DNA of 7,479 nucleotides from an uncultured Collinsella sp. (lineage in GTDB: Bacteria; Actinomycetota; Coriobacteriia; Coriobacteriales; Coriobacteriaceae), in the NCBI GenBank assembly GCA_937937835.1, contig CALDBJ010000075.1:1-7479 (forward strand). Direction: 5' to 3'. Positions 1 through 5,831 of the stretch are shown piece after piece. Below the pieces are notes generated by a model. That model saw only the letters and a program-made list of their open reading frames with translations. It was not told the origin of the DNA and did no database searches. Position 1 is the stretch's first letter, and every line of letters starts with the position of its first letter. The position numbers and the translations under genes are program-made.

Positions 1-72
1 ACGATATGGCACCGTGGGGACACATGTATGTCAATCCTGGTCTAACAGAGCCTTTTTTAATCATTTGGAGCG
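1..72. other. Downstream flank of the transposase gene, no gene seen
   Basis: This stretch holds no coding region. It contains an imperfect dyad, GACACATGTATGTC (19-32, 4-bp outer arms), next to GTGGGGAC, and a T6 run (54-59) with only a weak, bulged hairpin before it on the plus strand (GGTCT/AGAGCC). It may contain the end of the mobile element, but nothing in the window confirms this. Confidence 0.3.
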
Positions 73-813
73 TCATTTCGCCCTTTGAATGATATTGGTC
101 CCAATTCCCGTCAGACGCGAAATCTGGTCAATCGTAAACCCCCGATGCCTCAACACTGCCAGAAGACGATTTCGCTCTGATTTCGGCAAAGTTTTAAGCT
201 GATAAGGCTCATGCGGAGCCAAAAGAGCCCGGGCAACTTCCAGCGCATCCATATCGGAGATATGCTTACCTTCGGGCATAAAATAGGGATTAGGCTTGCC
301 GTCGGTACTCGAAAGATAAAACGCTTCCGTACCCCCAAACAGATTGAGAATACCTTCACAATCACAAATTTCGGGATGAGAGAAATACTCATGAAAGCTG
401 CTCCAGCGATACAGAGGAGCAGAAGAAATACCTGCTTTTGCAGGATTGTCGTGTATGTATCGGACGCAACGGAGCAGCTGTTTGTCGTCAGAAATGATCA
501 CACTCTTGAATCGTTCCTGGAACACCGGTCCGCGGCGGCCGGTTTTTTGATTGAAGTGTTTCGCATATGCCGTATCAATCGCATGCATAGCAACGCTCAT
601 CTGATTATCGAGATCATCAAATAGCAGGTGAACATGATTGTCCATGAGGCACCAGGCAAGAAGACGAATATGAGCGGACGTAAATCGTCTGTTCAATAGA
701 TTGAGAAAATAAAGGCGATCGTCATCGTCTTCGAAGATCAGCTGGCCAGCACAGCCCTTGAGCATGACGTGATAATGGCCGAGTTCGGACAACGCACGAG
801 CAACACGAGTCAT
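73..813 (-). CDS. HUH (Y1) transposase, REP-associated type, with C-terminal helix-turn-helix
   Basis: Single-strand DNA transposase of the IS200-related Y1 class, closest in look to REP-associated tyrosine transposases (RAYTs). The 246-residue protein has the N-terminal GHYHVMLKG strand, the HUH motif MDNHVHLLF with His60 and His62, GPVFQERFKSV, and the catalytic Tyr119 in RYIHDNPAKAG, so the active site looks intact. The last 35 residues (RHRGFTIDQISRLTGIG) resemble a helix-turn-helix, as seen in related Coriobacteriia transposases. The ATG at 813 has GGAGGG 5 nt upstream; an in-frame ATG at 918 would run through the terminator and add 35 hydrophobic residues, so I reject it. GC content is visibly lower than in the neighbouring genes, as expected for acquired DNA. 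No accessory TnpB gene is present, and the element ends are not defined. Confidence 0.85.
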   Translation of the reverse strand: MTRVARALSELGHYHVMLKGCAGQLIFEDDDDRLYFLNLLNRRFTSAHIRLLAWCLMDNHVHLLFDDLDNQMSVAMHAIDTAYAKHFNQKTGRRGPVFQERFKSVIISDDKQLLRCVRYIHDNPAKAGISSAPLYRWSSFHEYFSHPEICDCEGILNLFGGTEAFYLSSTDGKPNPYFMPEGKHISDMDALEVARALLAPHEPYQLKTLPKSERNRLLAVLRHRGFTIDQISRLTGIGTNIIQRAK

Positions 814-867
814 CGAAACCCTCCCTTCCAAGGATGCAGTAGTCACAGCATACAAAAGGAAAGGAAG

Positions 868-906
868 AAAAAGGCCGAACCGCCCAACAAAGGTGAGCGG
901 TTCGGC
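868..906 (-). terminator. Rho-independent terminator ending the obgE-nadD-yqeK-rsfS unit
   Basis: A perfect 10-bp inverted repeat, GCCGAACCGC (874-883) and GCGGTTCGGC (897-906), encloses a 13-nt loop. On the minus strand it is followed by C and TTTTT (872-868), then CTTCC. The T-tract exists only in this direction, so it terminates transcription coming from rsfS and insulates the transposase gene. The 40 bases between the rsfS stop and the hairpin (907-946) hold nothing I can identify. Confidence 0.85.
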
Positions 907-946
907 AAACGGTAGCAATGATTATTTTATCCCCGTCCCAGAAAAA

Positions 947-1405
947 TCATTTAGAGGAGGTTGAGGGGAGCTGGGGGGCGTCTCCCCAGAGTTTCTCGAG
1001 GCGGTAGAAGTCGCGCGCTTCGGGAGTGAAGACGTGGACGACAACCGAACCATAGTCCATGAGCATCCAGGTCTTCTGCTCGCGGCCCTCGATGGAGAAC
1101 GGATGCTCGCCGCAAGCCTCGGCGACCTTCTCCTCGATCTCGTCGACAATTGAATCAACCTGGCGGTTGTTGGTACCGGTGGCAAGCACAAAGTAGTCGC
1201 ATACGTCGGAAAGCTCGGTCAGGTCGAGCACCTGAACGTCCTCGCCCTTCTTGTCGTAGGCGGCCTGCGCGGCGGCGCGGGCGACATCCTCGGCGGCGAC
1301 ACCGCTCGCGGACAGCGAGGCGGCAGTGCGGTCGGACGTGGCGACGAAGCTCTTGTGCTCCACACCTTCAAGAATCTGCTCGTCGGTCATGGTCTCGTCG
1401 TCCAT
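947..1405 (-). CDS. rsfS: Ribosome silencing factor RsfS (Iojap family)
   Basis: Binds L14 on the 50S subunit and blocks joining of the subunits under poor nutrition. The 152-residue protein carries the family core from about residue 42: YDKKGEDVQVLDLTELS, CDYFVLATGTNNRQVDSIVD, KTWMLMDYGSVVVHVFTPEA and YRLEKLWGDA. Family members are usually about 105-120 residues; the surplus is an N-terminal extension of around 40 residues, acidic at first (MDDETMTDEQILEGVE) and then Ala/Ser-rich. The ATG at 1405 has AGAGG 6 nt upstream, and no start codon appears near the usual position, so the extension seems real. It is the last gene of the operon; a strong terminator follows at 868-906. Confidence 0.95.
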   Translation of the reverse strand: MDDETMTDEQILEGVEHKSFVATSDRTAASLSASGVAAEDVARAAAQAAYDKKGEDVQVLDLTELSDVCDYFVLATGTNNRQVDSIVDEIEEKVAEACGEHPFSIEGREQKTWMLMDYGSVVVHVFTPEARDFYRLEKLWGDAPQLPSTSSK

Positions 1406-1432
1406 GGAATACCTCTTTCTAGACAGCCCGAG

Positions 1433-2041
1433 CTAGCGCAGCTGGGCGTAATGGTTGTAAATCGTAATAGCTGTGGGATAAAGATAGCGCCCAGACTGGA
1501 TCACATAGACCAAACCCTGCGCAAAACAGGAGAAGAACAACTCATCGAGCGTCGACTCCCCCACCATCTTGCGCAGCGCATGCGCATAGTCGCCGTGGCG
1601 GTTGGGCTCGATGGCATCGGCCACAAAGACCACCGTATCGAGCGGCGTCATGTCGCAGGCACCCACGGTGTGACGGTCGACAGCCTGGAAAACGGCCGGC
1701 GACAACTCGGGGAAAAGCTGCGGAAGCTCATAGGCGGCAACAGGACCATGCAAAAGCGGCGTCGCGGCGGAAGGAGAGCCGGCAATCTTAATGCCGTAAT
1801 GCAGAGCGCGCGTAACCAGCTCGTCGTCGGAGAGCACTTTGTCCCAGTCGTGGATCAGACCGGCAGCAGCGGCATCAAAGCGGTCAACGCCGTAGACCTC
1901 GGCCAGATGAAGTGCGGTCTCGGCAACACCCAGCGAATGCACATAGCGCTTGCGCTTATCCTTCATGCGAACATCGAGCAGCTCTTGAATGCGCTTGAGC
2001 AGCGCGCGCTCATCGCCCTCAAACTGATCCTCTACCGACAA
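1433..2041 (-). CDS. yqeK: HD-domain hydrolase, YqeK family (predicted Ap4A hydrolase)
   Basis: A 202-residue HD-superfamily phosphohydrolase; YqeK proteins hydrolyse diadenosine tetraphosphate symmetrically to ADP, as shown for Gram-positive relatives. Metal-binding signature residues are all present: His35 (RYVHSLGVAETA), His64-Asp65 (GLIHDWDK), His98 (LLHGPVAAYEL), His124 (VDRHTVGACDM) and Asp142 (VFVADAIEPNRHG). The start is a TTG at 2041, preceded by GGGGG at 6 nt. It is the first start codon after the in-frame nadD stop, and the next ATG (residue 26) lacks a ribosome binding site and would remove the helix before His35. The nadD-yqeK-rsfS order is the same as yqeJ-yqeK-yqeL in Bacillus. 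The stop lies 27 nt before rsfS. Confidence 0.93.
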   Translation of the reverse strand: MSVEDQFEGDERALLKRIQELLDVRMKDKRKRYVHSLGVAETALHLAEVYGVDRFDAAAAGLIHDWDKVLSDDELVTRALHYGIKIAGSPSAATPLLHGPVAAYELPQLFPELSPAVFQAVDRHTVGACDMTPLDTVVFVADAIEPNRHGDYAHALRKMVGESTLDELFFSCFAQGLVYVIQSGRYLYPTAITIYNHYAQLR

Positions 2042-2053
2042 CGTAGACCCCCA

Positions 2054-2731
2054 TCACTCAAAATCTTCTTGGCCCAAATCGGCATATAGCCTGCGTTTGC
2101 GAATGTAGCCGAGCACGGACTCGCTCGTAAGATAGCGCACGCTCATGCCGCGGGCAACTCGCTTACGAATGTTAGTCGAGCTGATCGCCAGCGCCGGAAT
2201 CTGAATATAGCGCACGTCGAACGGCAGCCCCGACTCTTTGATTCGGGCACGCGCCGTATCGATATCAAAACCCGGTCGCGTCGCCGCAATAAAGGTAGCA
2301 AGCTCAGCGATTCGTTCGGCATCATGCCAGGTCACAATATCGATAATCGCGTCGGCGCCCGTAATAAAGTAGAGCTTTACCTGCGGCGGGTAAAAGTCGC
2401 GAAGGGCATGAAGCGTATCGGCCGTATAGGTTACGCCCGGGCGGTCGATCTCGAACCGGCTCGCCAAAAAGGCCGGGTTCGCGGCGGTGGCGAGGACCGT
2501 CATGGCATAACGGTCCTCGGCAGGCGTCACCGGCTTGTCAAGCTTAAAGGCAGGAGAGCCCGCCGGCATAAAGAGCACAGCGTCCAAGTCGAGGGACTCA
2601 CGCGCCTGCTCAGCGGTCACCAGGTGCCCGTAATGGATGGGATCAAAGGTGCCACCCATAATGCCGAGCCTAAACTCCTGCCCGTCCTCTAGAGGAAGCT
2701 CGGGCAGACCGATTCCACCGCGCAGCGACAT
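2054..2731 (-). CDS. nadD: Nicotinate-nucleotide adenylyltransferase
   Basis: Transfers AMP from ATP to nicotinate mononucleotide, giving deamido-NAD in the cytoplasmic NAD pathway. The 225-residue protein shows the nucleotidyltransferase fold: GIMGGTFDPIHYGHL with the HxGH motif at His33-His36, TYTADTL, FITGADAI, and ISSTNIRKR (183-191), the second nucleotide-binding motif. About 20 residues precede the first beta strand (FRLGIMGGTFDP). The next in-frame ATG falls inside that strand, so the ATG at 2731 is the likely start. It begins 3 nt after obgE stops, and its GGAGG lies within the last codons of obgE, about 11 nt away, so translation is probably coupled. yqeK follows in the same frame after 12 nt. 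Confidence 0.96.
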   Translation of the reverse strand: MSLRGGIGLPELPLEDGQEFRLGIMGGTFDPIHYGHLVTAEQARESLDLDAVLFMPAGSPAFKLDKPVTPAEDRYAMTVLATAANPAFLASRFEIDRPGVTYTADTLHALRDFYPPQVKLYFITGADAIIDIVTWHDAERIAELATFIAATRPGFDIDTARARIKESGLPFDVRYIQIPALAISSTNIRKRVARGMSVRYLTSESVLGYIRKRRLYADLGQEDFE

Positions 2732-2734
2732 GGC

Positions 2735-4201
2735 CTACTCGCCCTCCGAGGTCTCGGCATCGTCCGCGGCATCCGCCGCATCGACAACCTCGACGCTCTC
2801 ATCCGCAGCATCGGCCACGTCAATGGCTTCAACGGCAACGTCCTCGCCAGCATCCTCGAGCTCTTCGTACTCCGAGAAGTCCTCGGCGCCCTCAAAGTCA
2901 AAGGCGCGCTGGCAAATGCGGACCTCGTCGCCCGCACGGCAACCGGCCTTCTCGAGCGCGTCGTCAACACCCATACGCGCAAACTTATGCTGCAGGTAAA
3001 TGACGGCTTCCTCATTTTCCCAGTCGGTCTGGATGACCATGCGCTCGATGGCACGACCGACCACGCGGAAGGCACCGGGCTCTTCCTGGACAATGCGGAA
3101 ACGCTTCTCACGCTGCAGACGGCGACGCTCCCATTCCTCGTCGCGCAGATCGACCGGCTCATCAGAGACCGCCAACTCGGCGCGCAGCTTAGCCACCTGC
3201 TCGCCCACGGCAAGCATCAGCGTATTAAGGCCGGCGCCCGTCACAGCAGACACGGCAAAGAACATATGGCCATCGTCGAGCGCTGCGCGCTTGAGGTCGG
3301 CAATCTTGTCGGCCGTGCCCGGCGCGTCGCACTTGTTGGCAACGACGATCTGCGGACGCTCAGAAAGCTCAGCGCCATACTGCTCGAGCTCACGGTTGAT
3401 GATATGGTAATCCTCGACCGGATCGCGATCCTCAAAACCACCCGTCATGTCGACGACATGCATGATTAGGGCCGTACGCTCAATGTGGCGCAGGAACTGG
3501 TGACCCAGGCCCTTGCCCTCGCTCGCGCCCTCGATGAGACCGGGGACGTCGGCAACGACGTAAGAATATTCGCCGGCACGCACCATGCCGAGGTTCGGCA
3601 CGAGCGTGGTAAACGGGTAGTCGGCAATCTTGGGACGGGCGGCACTCATGCGCGCGATGAGCGATGACTTACCCACCGAGGGAAAGCCCACGAGCGCGGC
3701 ATCGGCCATAAGCTTCATCTCGAGCTCAATCCAGTGCTCCTCGGCCGGTTCGCCCAGCTGAGCGAACGCGGGTGCGCGGCGCACCGACGTCACAAAGTGC
3801 GTGTTGCCCAGGCCGCCGGCACCGCCGGGCGCCACGACTACGCGCTCGCCATCGTGCACGAGGTCGGCAATCTCGAACATCGGGGTCTGCGTCTCGGGGT
3901 CGAGCTCGCGTACCACGGTACCCATGGGAACCTTCAGGATCAGGTCCTCGCCGCTTTTACCGTTACGACGGGCACCCTGCCCGTGCGTGCCGCGCTCGGC
4001 GCGAAAGTGATGCTTAAAGCGGTAATCGATCAGCGAAGACAGCTGAGCGTCGGCCTGGATGACGACATTGCCGCCACGACCGCCGTCGCCGCCATCGGGG
4101 CCGCCCTTGGGGACAAATGCCTCGCGCCTAAACGACATGCATCCGGCTCCGCCGTCGCCGCCGCACACGTTAATGCGGCTGATATCGGTGAACTGTGACA
4201 A
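2735..4201 (-). CDS. obgE: GTPase Obg/CgtA, ribosome assembly and stress GTPase
   Basis: Essential GTPase acting in 50S subunit maturation and stress responses. The start is TTG, set by AGGAGG 8 nt upstream. Domains of the 488-residue protein: glycine-rich Obg fold (about 1-160, with GGDGGAGCMSFRREAFVPKG and GGPDGGDGGRGGNV), then the G domain with P-loop GFPSVGKSS (172-180), Thr198-Thr199 in switch I, DVPG (218-221), NKCD (289-292) and SAV (318-320), then an Obg C-terminal (OCT) domain at about 360-435. After it comes a strongly acidic tail of some 50 residues rich in Asp, Glu, Ala and Val (about 438-488), with loose repeats such as VADAADESVEVVDAADAADD. The preceding terminator probably lowers its expression relative to L21/L27. 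nadD begins 3 nt after its stop. Confidence 0.97.
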   Translation of the reverse strand: MSQFTDISRINVCGGDGGAGCMSFRREAFVPKGGPDGGDGGRGGNVVIQADAQLSSLIDYRFKHHFRAERGTHGQGARRNGKSGEDLILKVPMGTVVRELDPETQTPMFEIADLVHDGERVVVAPGGAGGLGNTHFVTSVRRAPAFAQLGEPAEEHWIELEMKLMADAALVGFPSVGKSSLIARMSAARPKIADYPFTTLVPNLGMVRAGEYSYVVADVPGLIEGASEGKGLGHQFLRHIERTALIMHVVDMTGGFEDRDPVEDYHIINRELEQYGAELSERPQIVVANKCDAPGTADKIADLKRAALDDGHMFFAVSAVTGAGLNTLMLAVGEQVAKLRAELAVSDEPVDLRDEEWERRRLQREKRFRIVQEEPGAFRVVGRAIERMVIQTDWENEEAVIYLQHKFARMGVDDALEKAGCRAGDEVRICQRAFDFEGAEDFSEYEELEDAGEDVAVEAIDVADAADESVEVVDAADAADDAETSEGE

Positions 4202-4209
4202 CAGAATCG

Positions 4210-4215
4210 CCTCCT
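4210..4215 (-). promoter_or_regulatory. Shine-Dalgarno sequence fixing the TTG start of obgE
   Basis: A full AGGAGG lies 8 nt before the TTG at 4201. No ATG or GTG at a sensible position competes, and the protein reads as Obg from its first residues, so this site decides the start. Confidence 0.88.
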
Positions 4216-4217
4216 AC

Positions 4218-4260
4218 AAAAAGAGGGAGACCCTTGAATCCTAAAACTCAAGTGCCTCCC
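4218..4260 (-). terminator. Rho-independent terminator or attenuator between rpmA and obgE
   Basis: Read on the minus strand, 4260-4225 folds into a 15-position stem with one mismatch and two G-T pairs around a 6-nt loop (arms 4260-4246 and 4239-4225), followed at once by TCTTTTT (4224-4218). This is a standard intrinsic terminator shape. It lies only 2 nt upstream of the obgE Shine-Dalgarno sequence, and I see no good promoter between it and obgE, so I infer partial termination with read-through into obgE. Confidence 0.8.
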
Positions 4261-4285
4261 ACATATGTGCTCTATGAAGGGTGAA

Positions 4286-4543
4286 TTACGCGTTCGCGAG
4301 CGGGCGTACGCTGACCCTGTGCTTGATACCCTTGTGGAACTCAACGGTACCGTCGACCAGCGCGAACAGCGTGTCGTCCTTACCACGGCCAACGTTCTCA
4401 CCCGGGTGGATGTGCGTGCCGTGCTGACGGACGAGAATCGTGCCCGTGGTTACCGTCTGGCCGGCATAGCGCTTCGTGCCAAGGCGCTGACCGCGGGAGT
4501 CACGGCCATTACGGGAGGAACCGAGTCCTTTTTTGTGTGCCAT
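4286..4543 (-). CDS. rpmA: 50S ribosomal protein L27
   Basis: L27, whose N-terminal tail reaches the peptidyl transferase centre. The 85-residue protein matches the family end to end: MAHKKGLGSSRNGRDS at the start, then ILVRQHGTHIHPGENVGRG and DDTLFALVDGTVEF. It starts directly with MAHKKG, so it lacks the cleavable N-terminal extension that Prp (YsxB) removes in Firmicutes; accordingly no prp gene sits between rplU and rpmA. The ribosome binding site is modest (GAGTAGG about 8 nt before the ATG). It is cotranscribed with rplU, and a strong hairpin with a T-tract lies after its stop. Confidence 0.98.
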   Translation of the reverse strand: MAHKKGLGSSRNGRDSRGQRLGTKRYAGQTVTTGTILVRQHGTHIHPGENVGRGKDDTLFALVDGTVEFHKGIKHRVSVRPLANA

Positions 4544-4576
4544 TGTGTATACCTACTCTTTCGTTACGAGTGTAAT

Positions 4577-4951
4577 CTACTCGGCGACGGGAGCCTCGGC
4601 AACAGCCTCAGCCTCTGCCTTGACAGCCTTCTTGGCGCGGGACGTAGCCTGGACCTTCACGATCTTCAGCTTGGTGAGCTGCTGACGGTGACCCTTCAGA
4701 CGACGATATCGCTTGCGCTTGTGGAACTTGAAGACCAGCTGCTTCTCGCCCTTGAACTGCTCAACGATCTGAGCGGTAACCTTGGCCTTGGCCAGCTTGT
4801 CGGGATCGGTGACGATCTTCTTACCATCGTTGAGGAAGATAACCGGCAGGGTGACCTTGTCGCCCTCATTGCCCTCGATCTTCTCGACGGTGATGACATC
4901 GTCGGTGGCGACCTTGTACTGCTTGCCGCCCGTGTTAACGATTGCGTACAT
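4577..4951 (-). CDS. rplU: 50S ribosomal protein L21
   Basis: L21 of the large ribosomal subunit, which binds 23S rRNA. The 124-residue protein opens with the family signature MYAIVNTGGKQYKV, and the basic rRNA-binding part (FKHKRKRYRR-like: FKFHKRKRYRRLKGHRQQ) is present. An in-frame ATG at 4972 would add seven residues, but GAAGGG lies about 9 nt before the ATG at 4951, and L21 proteins begin with MYAIV, so I use 4951. The protein is some 20 residues longer than the usual ~103, owing to an Ala/Lys/Glu-rich C-terminal tail (AKKAVKAEAEAVAEAPVAE). It has its own strong promoter just upstream and is followed 33 nt later by rpmA. Confidence 0.97.
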   Translation of the reverse strand: MYAIVNTGGKQYKVATDDVITVEKIEGNEGDKVTLPVIFLNDGKKIVTDPDKLAKAKVTAQIVEQFKGEKQLVFKFHKRKRYRRLKGHRQQLTKLKIVKVQATSRAKKAVKAEAEAVAEAPVAE

Positions 4952-4993
4952 GTTTACTTGCCCTTCATGCATCAGTTAGTGCAACAGCCGAAT

Positions 4994-5022
4994 ATAGTAG
5001 CAGGCGAAAATACCCCCGTCAA
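4994..5022 (-). promoter_or_regulatory. Sigma-70-type promoter of rplU-rpmA
   Basis: On the minus strand: -35 TTGACG (5022-5017), a 17-nt spacer, and -10 TACTAT (4999-4994) preceded by TGC, which gives an extended -10. Each hexamer differs from consensus at one base. Transcription would start near 4985-4989, leaving a leader of only about 35 nt before the rplU ATG at 4951. The -35 overlaps the TGA of the upstream gene. That leader is too short to hold a structured L21-type leader RNA such as is known in Firmicutes. Confidence 0.8.
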
Positions 5023-5831
5023 CGAGTATGTGGAGCAAATCCACAAGTTCGCACAGGTATGGGGCTGACGAGTCGGCCCTCGTCGTCCTCGCATGCTTGA
5101 TTCTGACGCTCGACATCGTAGGAGCAGATGGTCACGAGGTCTTGCATACCGGTGGAAACAATAGGTGCATCCACGCCCGGGGTCAAGCCCTGCAACAAAA
5201 CATCAGCAGCGGAAAGCAAAATTTCCGGACGCATGGAGCCCTCGTTGTCGGCATGGGTGTCGAGCATGAGCACCAAATGGTTCGGGCGCTCCCCCGCCGT
5301 GAGCTCATAGCCAACGAGCGTGTGATCCAAATCCAAGCGCTTGCTCTTTTTTCCGCGCGCGTAGTCGATGCCATGGTCCGCGCGCAGCGTGTCGATCGCA
5401 CGACGCACCTCGTCGGCGCTTACGGGCGCCTCGGGATCCAAGTGCAGGTCGATGCGATACGACAGGCGCGTGAGCTGCGCCGTCAACGCCGGCGTGCGCA
5501 CGTCGATGTACGCCGCCTCGATAGGCGCCAGATCGGCCGGAGACGCCGCAGCCAGGCGCCCAAACGCCTCGTCGAGCGCCACGAACTCGGTCATAAACAG
5601 GTCATACCACTCGCAGGTCGACGACGTACCAACCGGTAGCGCCGAAGAGAAGCCCACGCGCATGTGCGGAGAGAAGCCCTGCGTGACGGCATAGGGAAGT
5701 CCCGCACGGCGTACGATGCGCTCAATGGTATGGATTACTTCGAGATGGCCCAGGTACTTAAGGCGATCGCGCTTGCCATAGCGAACACGAAGCCTAAAGA
5801 GCGAGGGGTTGTCGGTCAGGCGCTCACTCAT
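5019..5831 (-). CDS. TIGR03936 / DUF2344 radical SAM-linked protein
   Basis: A 270-residue protein of the family named for being linked to TIGR03960 radical SAM proteins; molecular function unknown. The N-terminal third holds the recognisable family core: RLRVRYGKRDRLKYLGHLE (residues about 13-31), then GLPYAVTQGFSPHMRVGFSS and LPVGTSSTCEWYDL. A basic stretch near the middle (KKSKRLDLDH) and a divergent C-terminal part follow. The ATG overlaps the stop of the radical SAM gene (ATGA), so the two are probably made together and may act as a pair; a role in RNA modification or metabolism is sometimes suspected from the usual ribosomal neighbours, but that is inference. The stop codon lies within the -35 element of the rplU promoter. 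In many bacteria an RNase E/G gene follows this gene; here rplU follows directly. Confidence 0.9.
   Translation of the reverse strand: MSERLTDNPSLFRLRVRYGKRDRLKYLGHLEVIHTIERIVRRAGLPYAVTQGFSPHMRVGFSSALPVGTSSTCEWYDLFMTEFVALDEAFGRLAAASPADLAPIEAAYIDVRTPALTAQLTRLSYRIDLHLDPEAPVSADEVRRAIDTLRADHGIDYARGKKSKRLDLDHTLVGYELTAGERPNHLVLMLDTHADNEGSMRPEILLSAADVLLQGLTPGVDAPIVSTGMQDLVTICSYDVERQNQACEDDEGRLVSPIPVRTCGFAPHTR

Noticed and set aside
6..38. TTGACA on the minus strand followed 17 nt later by TGCCAT, a possible promoter reading out of the left edge
   Set aside because: The -10 matches consensus at only three of six positions, and the downstream gene lies outside the window.
39..59. Possible plus-strand terminator before the T6 run
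   Set aside because: The hairpin has only five pairs with a bulge and a 3-nt loop, and no plus-strand gene precedes it in the window.
211..624. Plus-strand open frame (137 codons) inside the transposase gene
   Set aside because: It is opposite the HUH and tyrosine motifs of the real gene, and its translation has no recognisable features.
814..918. Upstream ATG at 918 for the transposase, adding a hydrophobic segment that looks like a signal peptide
   Set aside because: The added codons run through the rsfS operon terminator hairpin, family members start near MTRVARALSELGHYHV, and the ATG at 813 has a good ribosome binding site.
4265..5068. Plus-strand open frame (267 codons) across rpmA and rplU
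   Set aside because: It lies antisense to two certain ribosomal protein genes and the rplU promoter; the Leu-rich translation resembles nothing known and is explained by complementing those codons.
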